Positions 16,385 to 26,475 are shown, counted from the stretch's first letter. The stretch: 64,000 nucleotides of DNA from Arthrobacter sp. Soc17.1.1.1 (GCF_036867195.1 NZ_JBAJII010000001.1:744001-808000); one strand, 5' to 3'. Program-made: numbers and translations. The notes: generated by a model from the letters alone, not told the origin.

Positions 16385-17110
16385 AAGCTTCCTGAGCCTG
16401 CAGGTCAAAAGGCGCCCGGTTGACGCAGAACAAGCTGATCTATCCAGGGCGGCACCCTTCATATTCTGTTAATAAAAATTATGGACGTCTCACCGGATTC
16501 CAGGCCGGGCTGCACGCCTAATATTCTGCAGAAGCTATTAGCACGCGTAAACTAAGCGCTTTCACTAAGGGAAGAAATTGACCAGGGTTATCCTTCTGCC
16601 ATGCGCAGACCACACTAAGATCGCCCATAAAGGGAAATTAGCAGGGGCGGCTGAGTGCAGTCCGCAGATGGGGTAGAGACTGTGAGTTTGTTGTCTTGCT
16701 GATCCCAGGTGTGCTGCTCGCAGCACACCTGGGGCCCGGCCCGATCCAGGCTGAAGGCCCGGTTTGATGGATGGCCCCGCTGCCTTCCGCGACTCTGGGG
16801 AGCAGCACAGGAACCACAGCTCAGTGACCTCAGGCTTCTCACCGGAAGCCAGCGGGACGAACCAGCCTGGCAGAACTACCATGCGCCGCAAGGTGACGCA
16901 CCCCGGGCCGGGACGTCATCTGACCCCTTGAAAAAGGCTTTGTGGTCGGCCTTGCCTCATGGATGCTCTGTCCGGGTCCGGGAACGGTTCTGCTGGCTCC
17001 CGTCCTTTCCGTTCTGACATGCGGGACACAGGAATGCGGGTTTCAGGCGATATCCGCGCGAATGTCAGTAGTTCACCTTACAGTTGCATAGTGCTGAAGA
17101 GGGGGTGCCG
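16385..17110. other. Gap inside the defence locus, no convincing gene
   Basis: About 0.7 kb separates the HNH-like gene from the DruF-like gene. Short frames on both strands have atypical composition and no recognisable product. The left part is AT-rich around 16465-16520, and a strong perfect inverted repeat lies at 16704-16733. It is the only large break in an otherwise tightly packed rightward block and probably holds the promoter of the second module. Confidence 0.6.
16704..16733. repeat. Perfect 14-bp inverted repeat with 2-base spacer
   Basis: CCCAGGTGTGCTGC at 16704-16717 is followed after TC by its exact complement, ending at 16733. There is no T-run on either side, so it is not a standard intrinsic terminator. 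It could be an operator, a DNA cruciform or a Rho-independent-like structure in the gap between the two defence modules. Confidence 0.7.
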
Positions 17111-19123
17111 GTGAACCGGCTGGACTATGACCAATGGCAGTCAAGGCTGTCCGGGGAATTCTTTCCTGTTAACCGGCCCGGTGAACCCGTCTTCATGTTT
17201 CTCGATGACGAGGAACTCAGCCGGATAGCGTCCGATGTAAATGATCCAGAGGACTCACTCAGGTCAGCTGTGCTTTCCGAGCTGAGGCAAACCGACAGGC
17301 AGAACATTTTCGACCGTATCGACGGGCGAATCGCCCGCTGGAGGGGAGGCGCACAGGATCAGCCGCCACCCTGCCTGCCCCTGCTGGCGGTCACGGTCCT
17401 CGCGGGCACCAGGATGCGCAGGGACGGGGACTTCTCATCCGCTGCCTACTACCCCCGGCTGATCACCTTGATGACGTCCGGCCCGAACAGCCTCACCGCC
17501 TCGGGGATGAAAAAGCATTTCGACCAGGTCGCCCAGATGTGGGAGACGCTCGACGTCTGGATCGAACACCACCAGCACCTCGTCGGCCCCAGCACCATAC
17601 GCACCCACCCCACCTTCAGCAGAGTCGGTTACCCCCTCTCCCAGACGGTCCTGAAGGCATCCGACCGGGAACGGCTATCAGACTTCTTCGACAGGCTCCA
17701 CGTTGACCGGACCTCCCCGCCACCGGCCTCCCAGCTGCTGCGCAAGCTCCGCATCTGGCTCAACAGGCCACGGGGACTGTCCTCCGGATTCCTGGACCTC
17801 GTGCAGACAGGGGAAGGTAATCCCCTCCTGCTCGCTGTGATCACCAAACTCGCAACCGCACAGGCAACGGAAACCTCCCCGACCAGCACGTACGTGCCCC
17901 TTGAACTCGCGCTGCGCATCAACTCGCAGGACTGGTCCGCAGACTGGGTGATCCCCGTGCACAAGGATCTGGAACAGGACGAACTGCTCCAGAACAACGC
18001 AGCCCCGTTGATCATCACCAGACCCGCCTACGGTCCCGTGTATGACGTAGAGGCCGGGGCCATCCCCGCAGGCCCTTCCTTCATTAACCACCCCTACCGG
18101 GCCACAGGAACCAGATCGTCGCTCACGAAGAAAGTACGGCAGCTGTGGATACTACGCCGCGAGCCCCTGTCGGGACAGTGGCAGTCCGTACCCGGAATGC
18201 ACCCCGGCGAGCAGCACCTTCTGGTCGTCCGGGACCAGGATGCCACCGAGATCAGGGACCTGCTCACGAAAAGCGCAGCACCCGGACACCGGAAACTCCG
18301 GAGCGCTCTCTTCCCTGGCTGGACTGTCTACGCCGATGTGTCCTTCATCGAACCCATCGATTTCTCCGCGCCCGGCTCATTCAACAGCCCGGCCCAGCTC
18401 TTGCACGCACCCTCTAGCACCCGCGCGAAACTGATCAATGGGCTGGCCCTCCGGACAGATCTCGGAGGACGCCACTACCTCCTGGGCGGTGAGCCCGACG
18501 TGCAGCTTCCTGAGAACACCGCAGATGGCCAAGTCCGGATCGTCCTGGACCACAAGCTACCCGGCACATCAGTGAGAGCCAGCGGCCTGCCCTTCCCGCT
18601 TCGCCCCTTCGGCCCCTTCACCCCGGGAAAGCACTCCATCCGCGTTGACAGCACAGAACTCGAGTTCTTCGTTCATGCCAGCGGCTCCGCGGCCCAGCGG
18701 GAAACCCAGCATGAGCGGACCGCCGACATCGAGGCGCTCAATTCCGCCCAGAGGGGTGAAGCACCCCAGTATGTGCTGAACAGGCGGGGAAGGGCGGCGG
18801 CAATATGGTTCGTTACCCCCGCCGGGCTTGTGCGACAGCACACCGAACCATTCCCCCGCCAGTCCCTCACCCGCCTGGGCTTTCCCGAGTCTTACCACTG
18901 GAAAGCAAAAGTCCCCGGCGGTACAAGCTGGGCCATCACCGAAAAGGCCGGGAAATTCTCCGATCCGCAGTGCATCACCCCTATCCCGCCGAACTTCGGA
19001 GTACTGGACGCCCCCGCCCGTGCATTCTGGCGGCGCGTCGCAAAGCAGACGGTAACGAACCCTGACAGGCTCTGGCGCGACTACCTGTCACAGTCCATCC
19101 AGGAGAGCATCCATGGACGGTGA
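17111..19123 (+). CDS. DruF-like large protein of a Druantia II-type system (function unknown)
   Basis: This 670-residue soluble protein has no catalytic motif I recognise. Composition is mixed alpha/beta with no signal peptide or membrane segment. The call rests on position. In Druantia type II, a cytosine methylase (DruM), DruF, DruG and the giant helicase DruE occur together, and this is the first of three adjacent genes ending in a DruE-like helicase. The GTG at 17111 is chosen for the AAGAGGGGG ribosome site five bases upstream; a GTG at 17105 is also possible. Its end overlaps the next gene by 11 bases. Confidence 0.55.
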   Translation: MNRLDYDQWQSRLSGEFFPVNRPGEPVFMFLDDEELSRIASDVNDPEDSLRSAVLSELRQTDRQNIFDRIDGRIARWRGGAQDQPPPCLPLLAVTVLAGTRMRRDGDFSSAAYYPRLITLMTSGPNSLTASGMKKHFDQVAQMWETLDVWIEHHQHLVGPSTIRTHPTFSRVGYPLSQTVLKASDRERLSDFFDRLHVDRTSPPPASQLLRKLRIWLNRPRGLSSGFLDLVQTGEGNPLLLAVITKLATAQATETSPTSTYVPLELALRINSQDWSADWVIPVHKDLEQDELLQNNAAPLIITRPAYGPVYDVEAGAIPAGPSFINHPYRATGTRSSLTKKVRQLWILRREPLSGQWQSVPGMHPGEQHLLVVRDQDATEIRDLLTKSAAPGHRKLRSALFPGWTVYADVSFIEPIDFSAPGSFNSPAQLLHAPSSTRAKLINGLALRTDLGGRHYLLGGEPDVQLPENTADGQVRIVLDHKLPGTSVRASGLPFPLRPFGPFTPGKHSIRVDSTELEFFVHASGSAAQRETQHERTADIEALNSAQRGEAPQYVLNRRGRAAAIWFVTPAGLVRQHTEPFPRQSLTRLGFPESYHWKAKVPGGTSWAITEKAGKFSDPQCITPIPPNFGVLDAPARAFWRRVAKQTVTNPDRLWRDYLSQSIQESIHGR

Positions 19124-20021
19124 CCTGCTCCTTCACTGGCTGAGCTCCCGTGAGAAAGACTCCTTCGGCACCGCGATCACAGCAATCGCCGCCATGGCCG
19201 AAGGCACAGCGCAAGCTAGGCACAAGGCTGCCTGGACCTGCCTCAGAGGGATGGAGGAACTGGGGCACCTGGACCTGCTACGGGCAGAGAGCCGGTGGTG
19301 CATCCGTCCCACCACCATCACCCAGCTCCCCGGACCAGCGGCGCTCGCCCTGATTATCGGCAGGCGGACCCCGGACCTGGAGGCTCACCTCGACGACGCC
19401 GCGGCGCTGCACAGGATAGATCCTGCGCCATCCGGGGCCGTATCGTCGGGCAGGCCTTCGACCCTGCTCCTGGAATACGACAGCGAAGCGGACCTGGAGC
19501 AGATCGCAACCCGCGCGGGAGCGCTTTTCGTCTCGTGCATCGCGACTGCCAGAGCCGGGAAGCTCGAACCGCTCGCCCCGGGGCTGCGCACCGCCGGGCC
19601 CAACCAACATGGATCCCAGATCGACAGGTACAGCGTCCGGGCCCGAAGATTCGAGACTGCCGGGACAATGCGGGAGAACGGGCTGTTCCGGCAGCTTGTC
19701 CACGGCCGTAACCAGTACTGGATCCACAGGGCAGGAGAATGGTTCTCCACCACGCATGCTGAAGGCGTCTGCCTTTCCCTGAAGGGTGACGGAACCTCGT
19801 ATCTCCGGTTCCTGGACGCCGAGGGAACCGGAGACCCTGCCGGTACGCTGCGGGTCGACCCTGCGCTGGTGCTGCCGGTGCGGTGTCGCCAGGTGCTGAC
19901 CCTGTGCAGCGGGGTCAGTCCTGCCTATACGGCGGACAGGGCATGGATGTACCACAACGTTCCCCTGTCCGTCGCGGCGGCTGTTGCCCGCTGCGTCCAC
20001 CAGTCTTTGCGGGTGCCCTGA
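19113..20021 (+). CDS. DruG-like protein of a Druantia II-type system (function unknown)
   Basis: This 302-residue protein begins with helices (LLHWLSSREKDSFGTAITAIAAMAEG...) that resemble a winged-helix or helical adaptor; the remainder is strand-rich with no recognised active site. It overlaps the DruF-like stop by 11 bases and ends about 40 bases before the DruE-like helicase, so the three genes form one translational unit. The DruG name is by gene order only. It may be a structural or target-recognition subunit that works with the helicase. Confidence 0.5.
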   Translation: MDGDLLLHWLSSREKDSFGTAITAIAAMAEGTAQARHKAAWTCLRGMEELGHLDLLRAESRWCIRPTTITQLPGPAALALIIGRRTPDLEAHLDDAAALHRIDPAPSGAVSSGRPSTLLLEYDSEADLEQIATRAGALFVSCIATARAGKLEPLAPGLRTAGPNQHGSQIDRYSVRARRFETAGTMRENGLFRQLVHGRNQYWIHRAGEWFSTTHAEGVCLSLKGDGTSYLRFLDAEGTGDPAGTLRVDPALVLPVRCRQVLTLCSGVSPAYTADRAWMYHNVPLSVAAAVARCVHQSLRVP

Positions 20022-20063
20022 TATGTGCCCGCAGCACTCCCGCCTACCTCACAGGAGAGAATG

Positions 20064-23000
20064 ATGACCCTGGATATCGTCGAGACCTTCAGCCATCTGC
20101 GGGGCTCCTACTTCCGCTATTACGACACCCCTTTCGGGCTCGCGGATAAGAGCCTCGAGCAGGAGCGGCGCCGCATCCTGGACCGGGACAATGGCGTCTA
20201 CCGTGAGCCCTTCATCGAGCTGAGACCGGAATACAAGGTATCCGCACTGTCGCTCGAGGAGTCCGCAGCAACGGCGAGCGCTTCGGCGGACCTCGCCGAC
20301 TTCGCCCGGATGGGACTGATCCCTGACGGCCGGGACCTTTACACGCATCAGGAGTCCGCGCTGGTATCGGCGGTGCGCGATAGGCGAAATGTCGTGGTGA
20401 CCGCCGGCACCGGTGCAGGCAAGACCGAAGCCTTCCTGCTGCCTCTGCTCTCGAATCTCCTGTCCGAGTCAGCCTCCTGGGCCGGGCGCGGGGCATCCCC
20501 GGCATCGTGGTGGGATCGGGGCAGCACGCCATTCACGCCGCAGCGTGCGACGGAAACCGGGCGCGTTAAGGCTGTCCGCTCCATCATCCTGTACCCGATG
20601 AACGCACTGGTCGATGATCAGCTCATCCGGCTTCGCAGGACCCTGGACAGCGACGCGGCGCGCAGCTGGCTGGACGCGAACCGGCGCGGTCATCGCTTTT
20701 ACTTCGGGCGGTACACCGGCGCCACTCCTGTCACCGGGGAGCCCGGCGACAGTACTGCCTTGCGGAACCTGCGTTCCTATATGCGGGACATTGATCACCG
20801 GAGCGCGCAGCTGGAGAAGCTTGAGGGTGACTCCCGGTATTTCATGGCGCGTCCCAGGGGAGCGGAGATGGTGTCCAGGTGGGATATGGCCGATGCGGCG
20901 CCGGACATTCTCATCACCAACTACTCGATGCTCAACGTACTGCTGCTGCGTGGTCGCGATAGCAGGTACTTCGACTCCACGCGTCGGTGGCTCGAGGCCA
21001 GTCCCGCGAACCGGTTCACCTTCGTGGTCGATGAGCTGCATTCCTACCGGGGTACTGCCGGGACCGAGGTCGCGCTGCTGATCCGCAACCTGAAGATGAG
21101 ACTCGGGCTGGCGGAGGACTCCGGGCAGTTCCAGGTCATCGCCGCCTCGGCTTCCCTGGAGGCGGGCAGGGACGAGGGCTTCGTCGAGGGATTCTTCGGC
21201 GTTCCCCGCCAGTCCTTCGATTTCCTGTCCGGGCAGCTCGTGCGTGCACAGGATTCGGTGCTGGATCTTTCCGGGACGGGATTCGCGGATGCTGAGGGCG
21301 TTCCCTCCAAGGAGGATATGTCCGCTGCGGCCAGCGCCCTCGGTAATGTCTTCTTCCGGGGCTCGGACGGGACATCCCAGCCGAAGCCGGAAGCAAAATC
21401 ACTGAAGGCCCTGGGGGACGGCCTGTTTCCCGCGCTGCCGGCGGATGCGCGCGCCGGAGCGCTGCAGAAGCTCCTGAAAACCGCCGGATCAGCAAGAGAA
21501 GACTCCGGGGATCTGAGGTGGCCGCTGCTGCGCGCTCATTTGTTCTTCCGCAATGTCCCGGGCATGTGGGCCTGCACGGACCCGGCATGTCCCCAGGCGC
21601 CTAGCGGGAGCAGCAGTGGCCGCCCGGTCGGGCGCCTGTACTCCGAACCGGTTAGCCGGTGCTTGTGCGGGTCGCGGGTGCTGGAATTCCTGTACTGCCA
21701 GAACTGCGGAGACGTCTTCCTCGGAGGTTACGCGCCTGCGGGCTCGACCCAGCGTCCCGGGGCGCAGGTAACCCTCCTGGCCGACCTGTCGGATATCGAC
21801 AGGCTCCCCGACCGGGCAGGCCTTGAACGGACTGCCAGCAACTACCTGCTCTACTGGCCCCGTCAGCAGCGGCCTGATCTGGACGAGCTGGAATGGACCG
21901 CTGATGGCAGGAAGGTCGAGTACGCCTTCCGCCGATCGGTTCTGATGCCCGGGACCGGCGAACTGCGCCCGACGGCGGATGACGACCATACGGGTTGGAC
22001 CTTCCACGTATCCTCCCCTACGGCCAGGCAGGGCCCCGCGGCGGGCGTTCCCAAGCGGGACCCCGAGCAGCTCTCCCCGTTCCCCACGCGGTGCCCGAAC
22101 TGCGCCGATGACTGGGAGATCACGCACACCGCCGACGGGCCGGTGCGGGGAGACGACAAGAAACGCCAGCGCTCACCGATCAGGGCCATGCGGACCGGTT
22201 TCGAGAAGATCAACCAGGTGCTGATCACGGAGCTGCTCCAGGACCTTGACCCGGCAAACCGGAAAACCATCGTCTTCACCGACAGTCGGCAGGACGCCGC
22301 TAAACTCTCCTCCGGTATCGGGCTGCGGCACTACCAGGATCTGCTGCGGCTGCTTCTTCACGCCGAACTCGCCATCGCGGACCGGACCACCGCCGATATC
22401 TCCCTGGCCAGGGAGCGCATCGTCGGCGGAGAGCGAACGCAGGAGAACCTGGAGGCCGTGAAACGGCTGAAGGATAAGGACCTGGGAGCCTACAGCACCC
22501 TGCGCGCGGTCTGGGAGGACGAGAGCGAGCTGCCCGAAGCCGAAGCCATCCGGCGGATGTCCGAGCCGCCCGCGCTCCCTGCGCTGACCGGGCGTGTCGG
22601 CAAGCGCCTGACGCAGATGGGGCTCAACCCCGGAGGCCCGGCCGCGTCCCTCCAGCACACCAGGGAAGACCCTCCCTCGGCGTGGTCCCGGATGTACCGC
22701 TGGGAGCCCTCCCCGGAACGCAGGCAGGACCTGTCCCTCGCACAGGAAAGACTCCAGGACGCCATCGACCTCACACTGCAGAAAGAGGTCATCGACGGAT
22801 TGTTCTCGGGAGCAGGACGCGACTACGAATCACTGGGGCTGGGATGGATCGGACCGCTGGAGCCAGGTGCCGCCGTCCAGCATTCCCCCTCCTCCCCGGA
22901 CGCTATCGCCCAGTCCAGCCTGCGCATCCTCGCGGGAATGCGCAGGTTCGCCGGTATGAGGAACGAATCGGAAACACCGCCCCGGAAGCTGAAGAACTTC

Positions 23001-25493
23001 TGGAAGGCAGCCGCCACCGGGCTCGGCCTGGACATGGACGACATCCAGGCCGGAGTCCTCCGGGCATGGGGCGGAACCGTCTCGAAGTTCCTCATCCACC
23101 CCGATGGAGTGACCATCCACCCGCCGGCGGACACCGAATGGATCTGCCGGAACTGCCACCGCCGCCACCTGGTGTATGCGTGTGGCCTGTGCACCTACTG
23201 CGGGAAGGACCTCCCCGAGGGGACCGCCCGCGAGAGCGAGCTCGTGGACTACTACGGGTACAAGGCCGTTCACGCACAGGGAGAGTTCCGCCTGACAGCA
23301 GCCGAGCTGACCGGCCAGACCGACCGGCTGGACGCCCAGTCCAGGCAGGCCCGCTTCCAGAATGTCTTTCTCGACCAGGCAGAGAACAGGAAAACCGACG
23401 GCATCGAGCTTCTATCAGTCACCACCACCATGGAAGCCGGCGTCGACATCGGCGCCCTCGACTCCGTGGTCCTGGCGAACATGCCGCCCACGCGATTCAA
23501 CTACCAGCAGCGCGTAGGACGCGCCGGGCGCCGCCTCACCCCGATGGCCGTGTCCCTCACCGTCTGCAGGGGCAGGACGCACGACGAATACTACTTCGGC
23601 CGGCCAGAACTCATCACCAACGAGCCGACGCCGAAGCCCTACCTCGCACTGGACCGGCCGGAAATCGTCATCCGCGCCCTGAGAAGCGAGGTACTCCGAC
23701 GGGCATTCGCCGATCTCACCGCTACCCTCACGGAGGAAGAGGGCTTCTCCGGGCCGGGTAGCAACACGCACGGCCAGTTCGGGCTGGTATCCGACTGGCC
23801 GGCAGCCGCCCCGCGGCTCGCCGGATGGCTCCATGACCGCCAGGACCTCATCAGCGACGTCATCCGCGGATTAACGGAATACACAGATCTCCCCCCGGAG
23901 GACCTAGCCCGGGCACGGCAGAGCATCGGCTCGCTCGCCGAGGACATCTCGCGGATCACCTCCGGCCACACCGCGGGCCATCCCGATCTCAGCCAGCGGC
24001 TAGCGGAAAACGGGCTCCTGCCCATGTTCGGTTTCCCCTCGAAAGTCCGCGACCTCTACCTTCAGAGGCCGCGCTCGCCGTTCCCCTGGCCACCGGATAA
24101 CACCATCAACCGCGATGCGGCAATGGCTGTCAGCCAGTTCGCCCCGGGCAGCGAGCTCGTGCGCGACGGCAGGATCTACCCGGTCATCGGCGTGGCATCC
24201 TTCCGCCCGGCCGGCTTCACCGTCCGCCCCGAGGACAATCCCCTCGGCGAGGAACGACTCATCGACATCTGCAGGCAGTGCGCATTCGTCGAGGAGAAAC
24301 CGGCAGGAGCGGACCACGCCGATCAATCCTGCCCGCGGTGCGGCGCCGACCCCGGAACCTTCGGCACCATCGACCTCCGCGAGCCCGAAGGATACCGGGC
24401 AGGCGATTCCAGGGACTTCGACGGAAACTTCTCATGGTCACCCACCTCGACCTCCACCCGAGCCGTCGCCGATCTGCAGGCACTGCTGCAAGTCCCCCTC
24501 AGCGACTCCGTCGCCTACTCCGGCCGCGGCAGGAGATACGTAATCAATGACAACGCGGGCAAGTCCTTTCAGTTCCAGCAGGCGCCCCCCGCCGGCCAGT
24601 GGGGCGGATACCTCGCACTTACCCCGGGCACGTCGGGCAGCCAGCAGTCAGCACCAATCATCATGGCCGCACTAGGAACGATCCAGCCAACAGACTTCCT
24701 GTTCTACGGGCCCCGCTCAGCAGTCAGCGAAGCCCAGGGACTCCGCCTTGACCTCAGGGGCGGCCGGACGCAGCCATACGGGGTATACGACTCCATCCAG
24801 GGCCGCAGGGCCGCATGGTACTCACTGAGCTTTCTCATGAGGACAGTGGCCGCTAAAAATCTCGACATCCAGCCCCAGGAATTCAGCGCCGGAATCCACA
24901 CAGGAATGCAGCAGGGCGAACCCACCACCTTCGCCTTCCTCGCCGACACGCTGGAGAACGGAGCAGGATTCAGCAGCCACCTCGGATCCCCCGGCGTCCT
25001 TCCCGGATACCTCGCGGACATCGACGCCTACCTCGCCGACCTCGGAGGCACCCACTCCACCGAGTGCTCCTCCTCCTGCTACCGCTGCCTCCGCGACTAC
25101 TCCAACATGGCCTACCACGCCCTCCTCGACTGGCGTCTCGCAAGGGACCTCAGAGCGGTCCTCGATGGCCAAGCACTAGCCATCGACATCAGCCACCACC
25201 AGCAGGCCATCAGCAGCTGGGCAAAGGTCTACAACGTGACAGGTATCCATAATCATTTCGCCGCCTGCGGCCTCTGGGAAAACCCCGCCGACGGGCGCGT
25301 CGCGGTGATCCTGCGCCACCCGCTGGAATCCGCGGAAACCGGCCTGATGTCCGCCCGCCTCACCAAAGCAACAGAGCAGATCCGCGCGGACCACAAGAAC
25401 CTCGACGGGGTGGTGTACCTCGACGCGTTCATGCTCGACCGCAACCCAGGCCATGCTGTCGGGCTGATCAGGAGCATCAGAACCGATGACTAA
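20064..25493 (+). CDS. druE: DruE-like giant DEAD/DEAH helicase with C-terminal DUF1998
   Basis: At 1809 residues this superfamily 2 helicase has DLYTHQESAL (Q-like motif, 91-100), Walker A AGTGAGKT (114-121), ILYPMNALVDDQ (Ia), ITNYSMLNVLLLRG, DELH (323-326) and FTDSRQDAAKLSSG. Motif V TTTMEAGVDIG and motif VI QQRVGRAGRR lie near 1120-1160. Several Cys pairs suggest zinc ribbons (CLCGS...YCQNCGD; CPNCADDW; CRNCHRR...CGLCTYCGK; CRQCAF...CPRCGA). The C-terminal CSSSCYRCLRDYSNM near 1670 is the DUF1998/MZB signature. This fusion and size fit DruE; DISARM instead splits helicase and DUF1998 between DrmA and DrmB. AGGAGA precedes two ATGs (20061, 20064); the second has better spacing. Confidence 0.85.
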   Translation: MTLDIVETFSHLRGSYFRYYDTPFGLADKSLEQERRRILDRDNGVYREPFIELRPEYKVSALSLEESAATASASADLADFARMGLIPDGRDLYTHQESALVSAVRDRRNVVVTAGTGAGKTEAFLLPLLSNLLSESASWAGRGASPASWWDRGSTPFTPQRATETGRVKAVRSIILYPMNALVDDQLIRLRRTLDSDAARSWLDANRRGHRFYFGRYTGATPVTGEPGDSTALRNLRSYMRDIDHRSAQLEKLEGDSRYFMARPRGAEMVSRWDMADAAPDILITNYSMLNVLLLRGRDSRYFDSTRRWLEASPANRFTFVVDELHSYRGTAGTEVALLIRNLKMRLGLAEDSGQFQVIAASASLEAGRDEGFVEGFFGVPRQSFDFLSGQLVRAQDSVLDLSGTGFADAEGVPSKEDMSAAASALGNVFFRGSDGTSQPKPEAKSLKALGDGLFPALPADARAGALQKLLKTAGSAREDSGDLRWPLLRAHLFFRNVPGMWACTDPACPQAPSGSSSGRPVGRLYSEPVSRCLCGSRVLEFLYCQNCGDVFLGGYAPAGSTQRPGAQVTLLADLSDIDRLPDRAGLERTASNYLLYWPRQQRPDLDELEWTADGRKVEYAFRRSVLMPGTGELRPTADDDHTGWTFHVSSPTARQGPAAGVPKRDPEQLSPFPTRCPNCADDWEITHTADGPVRGDDKKRQRSPIRAMRTGFEKINQVLITELLQDLDPANRKTIVFTDSRQDAAKLSSGIGLRHYQDLLRLLLHAELAIADRTTADISLARERIVGGERTQENLEAVKRLKDKDLGAYSTLRAVWEDESELPEAEAIRRMSEPPALPALTGRVGKRLTQMGLNPGGPAASLQHTREDPPSAWSRMYRWEPSPERRQDLSLAQERLQDAIDLTLQKEVIDGLFSGAGRDYESLGLGWIGPLEPGAAVQHSPSSPDAIAQSSLRILAGMRRFAGMRNESETPPRKLKNFWKAAATGLGLDMDDIQAGVLRAWGGTVSKFLIHPDGVTIHPPADTEWICRNCHRRHLVYACGLCTYCGKDLPEGTARESELVDYYGYKAVHAQGEFRLTAAELTGQTDRLDAQSRQARFQNVFLDQAENRKTDGIELLSVTTTMEAGVDIGALDSVVLANMPPTRFNYQQRVGRAGRRLTPMAVSLTVCRGRTHDEYYFGRPELITNEPTPKPYLALDRPEIVIRALRSEVLRRAFADLTATLTEEEGFSGPGSNTHGQFGLVSDWPAAAPRLAGWLHDRQDLISDVIRGLTEYTDLPPEDLARARQSIGSLAEDISRITSGHTAGHPDLSQRLAENGLLPMFGFPSKVRDLYLQRPRSPFPWPPDNTINRDAAMAVSQFAPGSELVRDGRIYPVIGVASFRPAGFTVRPEDNPLGEERLIDICRQCAFVEEKPAGADHADQSCPRCGADPGTFGTIDLREPEGYRAGDSRDFDGNFSWSPTSTSTRAVADLQALLQVPLSDSVAYSGRGRRYVINDNAGKSFQFQQAPPAGQWGGYLALTPGTSGSQQSAPIIMAALGTIQPTDFLFYGPRSAVSEAQGLRLDLRGGRTQPYGVYDSIQGRRAAWYSLSFLMRTVAAKNLDIQPQEFSAGIHTGMQQGEPTTFAFLADTLENGAGFSSHLGSPGVLPGYLADIDAYLADLGGTHSTECSSSCYRCLRDYSNMAYHALLDWRLARDLRAVLDGQALAIDISHHQQAISSWAKVYNVTGIHNHFAACGLWENPADGRVAVILRHPLESAETGLMSARLTKATEQIRADHKNLDGVVYLDAFMLDRNPGHAVGLIRSIRTDD

Positions 25494-25535
25494 CCCAGCG
25501 GGCATCATCCCGGTCAGCAATCCCGGGAACAGCCA

Positions 25536-26333
25536 ATGACCACGACGGTCACGGCCATGGAAGTCGTCTCCCGGTTCCGGCGTTCTCCCAGCGCACAGAC
25601 GATCTACCAGAACTGGCTGGCGTCCGAGCACAAGCGGCACGTTGTCTCCGTCGTCATGAGACACGAGGCGCGCACAGTGCTCGCACTGGAAACTGAGGAG
25701 ATCCTGCAGGTATGCAAGACAACAACGCATGCCCTCGGCAACGTCAAGCGCAGCCAGATATCCTCCGTCCACTCGATCCGCGACTGGCATGCACCCTTCG
25801 CGACCATGCATGTCCTTCATTTCATCACCGAGCACCTGGGAAAGCTGCCGACCTGGGAGGAATTCCGGGCCGCCGCACAGCAGCCCCCGTTCTCGGACAT
25901 GACCTGGACGCCGGCTCGGGACGCCATCAAGGAAGCAATACGGCGAGGATCCGCCCCTGATGACGCGAGGGGCGCCATGCGCTGGCGCATAGGAAACTTC
26001 TACTACTCCTTCCTTCGCGAGCAGTACGTCCAGGCGGTACTCCGGGACATAGGGGTGCCCGTCCGGCAGCACCCCCTGGCAGATGCCCTGTTCCGCGTCG
26101 ACTGCTGGGCCGGTGACACGAACATCGATCTCTACATCGGAAATCCCCTCTACCGGAAGGAAAAAGAGGGCCGCAAACTGCAGGCGAGGCGCTTCCTGAA
26201 TGACTCCCGACCCCCTTTCCGGACCTGCGGACTGGAACTGTGCACACAGCACATCTTCGGTGAGGTCCACCTGCCCGGCCGCGACGTCATCCAGCGGGCC
26301 GCGGAACAGATCAGCCAGCAACGCCGGCAGTAA
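25536..26333 (+). CDS. Accessory protein of the Druantia-like locus, unknown function
   Basis: This 265-residue soluble protein starts 42 bases after the druE-like stop on the same strand, so it is probably part of the operon. The N-terminal half is helical. The C-terminal part has REQYVQAVLRDIGVPVRQHPL followed by RVDCWAGDTNIDLYIGN, a helix then Asp-rich strands reminiscent of restriction-endonuclease folds, though no clear ExK is seen. Two cysteines near the end (TCGLELC) could bind metal. It is not among the four named Druantia II genes, so it may be a system-specific effector or an unrelated passenger. Confidence 0.6.
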   Translation: MTTTVTAMEVVSRFRRSPSAQTIYQNWLASEHKRHVVSVVMRHEARTVLALETEEILQVCKTTTHALGNVKRSQISSVHSIRDWHAPFATMHVLHFITEHLGKLPTWEEFRAAAQQPPFSDMTWTPARDAIKEAIRRGSAPDDARGAMRWRIGNFYYSFLREQYVQAVLRDIGVPVRQHPLADALFRVDCWAGDTNIDLYIGNPLYRKEKEGRKLQARRFLNDSRPPFRTCGLELCTQHIFGEVHLPGRDVIQRAAEQISQQRRQ

Positions 26334-26475
26334 CCGCCGGCAATCCCGGAATGCTCACCCAGGGTGAAGAGAGCACCTGCCCCAGGAAAGCAGATGCCGC
26401 GCCAGTGATCCCGCGAAGCACCCAGCCGTGCCAGGCACCATCAAGCTTATGCTCATCATCGCGACTGGAAGTGGT

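Noticed and set aside
22682..23761. 359-codon alternative plus frame inside druE
   Set aside because: Shifted-frame shadow of the helicase; product is Arg/Pro/Gly-rich without motifs.
10063..25493. DISARM as an explanation for the helicase/DUF1998 locus
   Set aside because: DISARM has separate DrmA and DrmB and a DrmC phospholipase-D gene; here helicase and DUF1998 are fused and no PLD HKD motif is seen.
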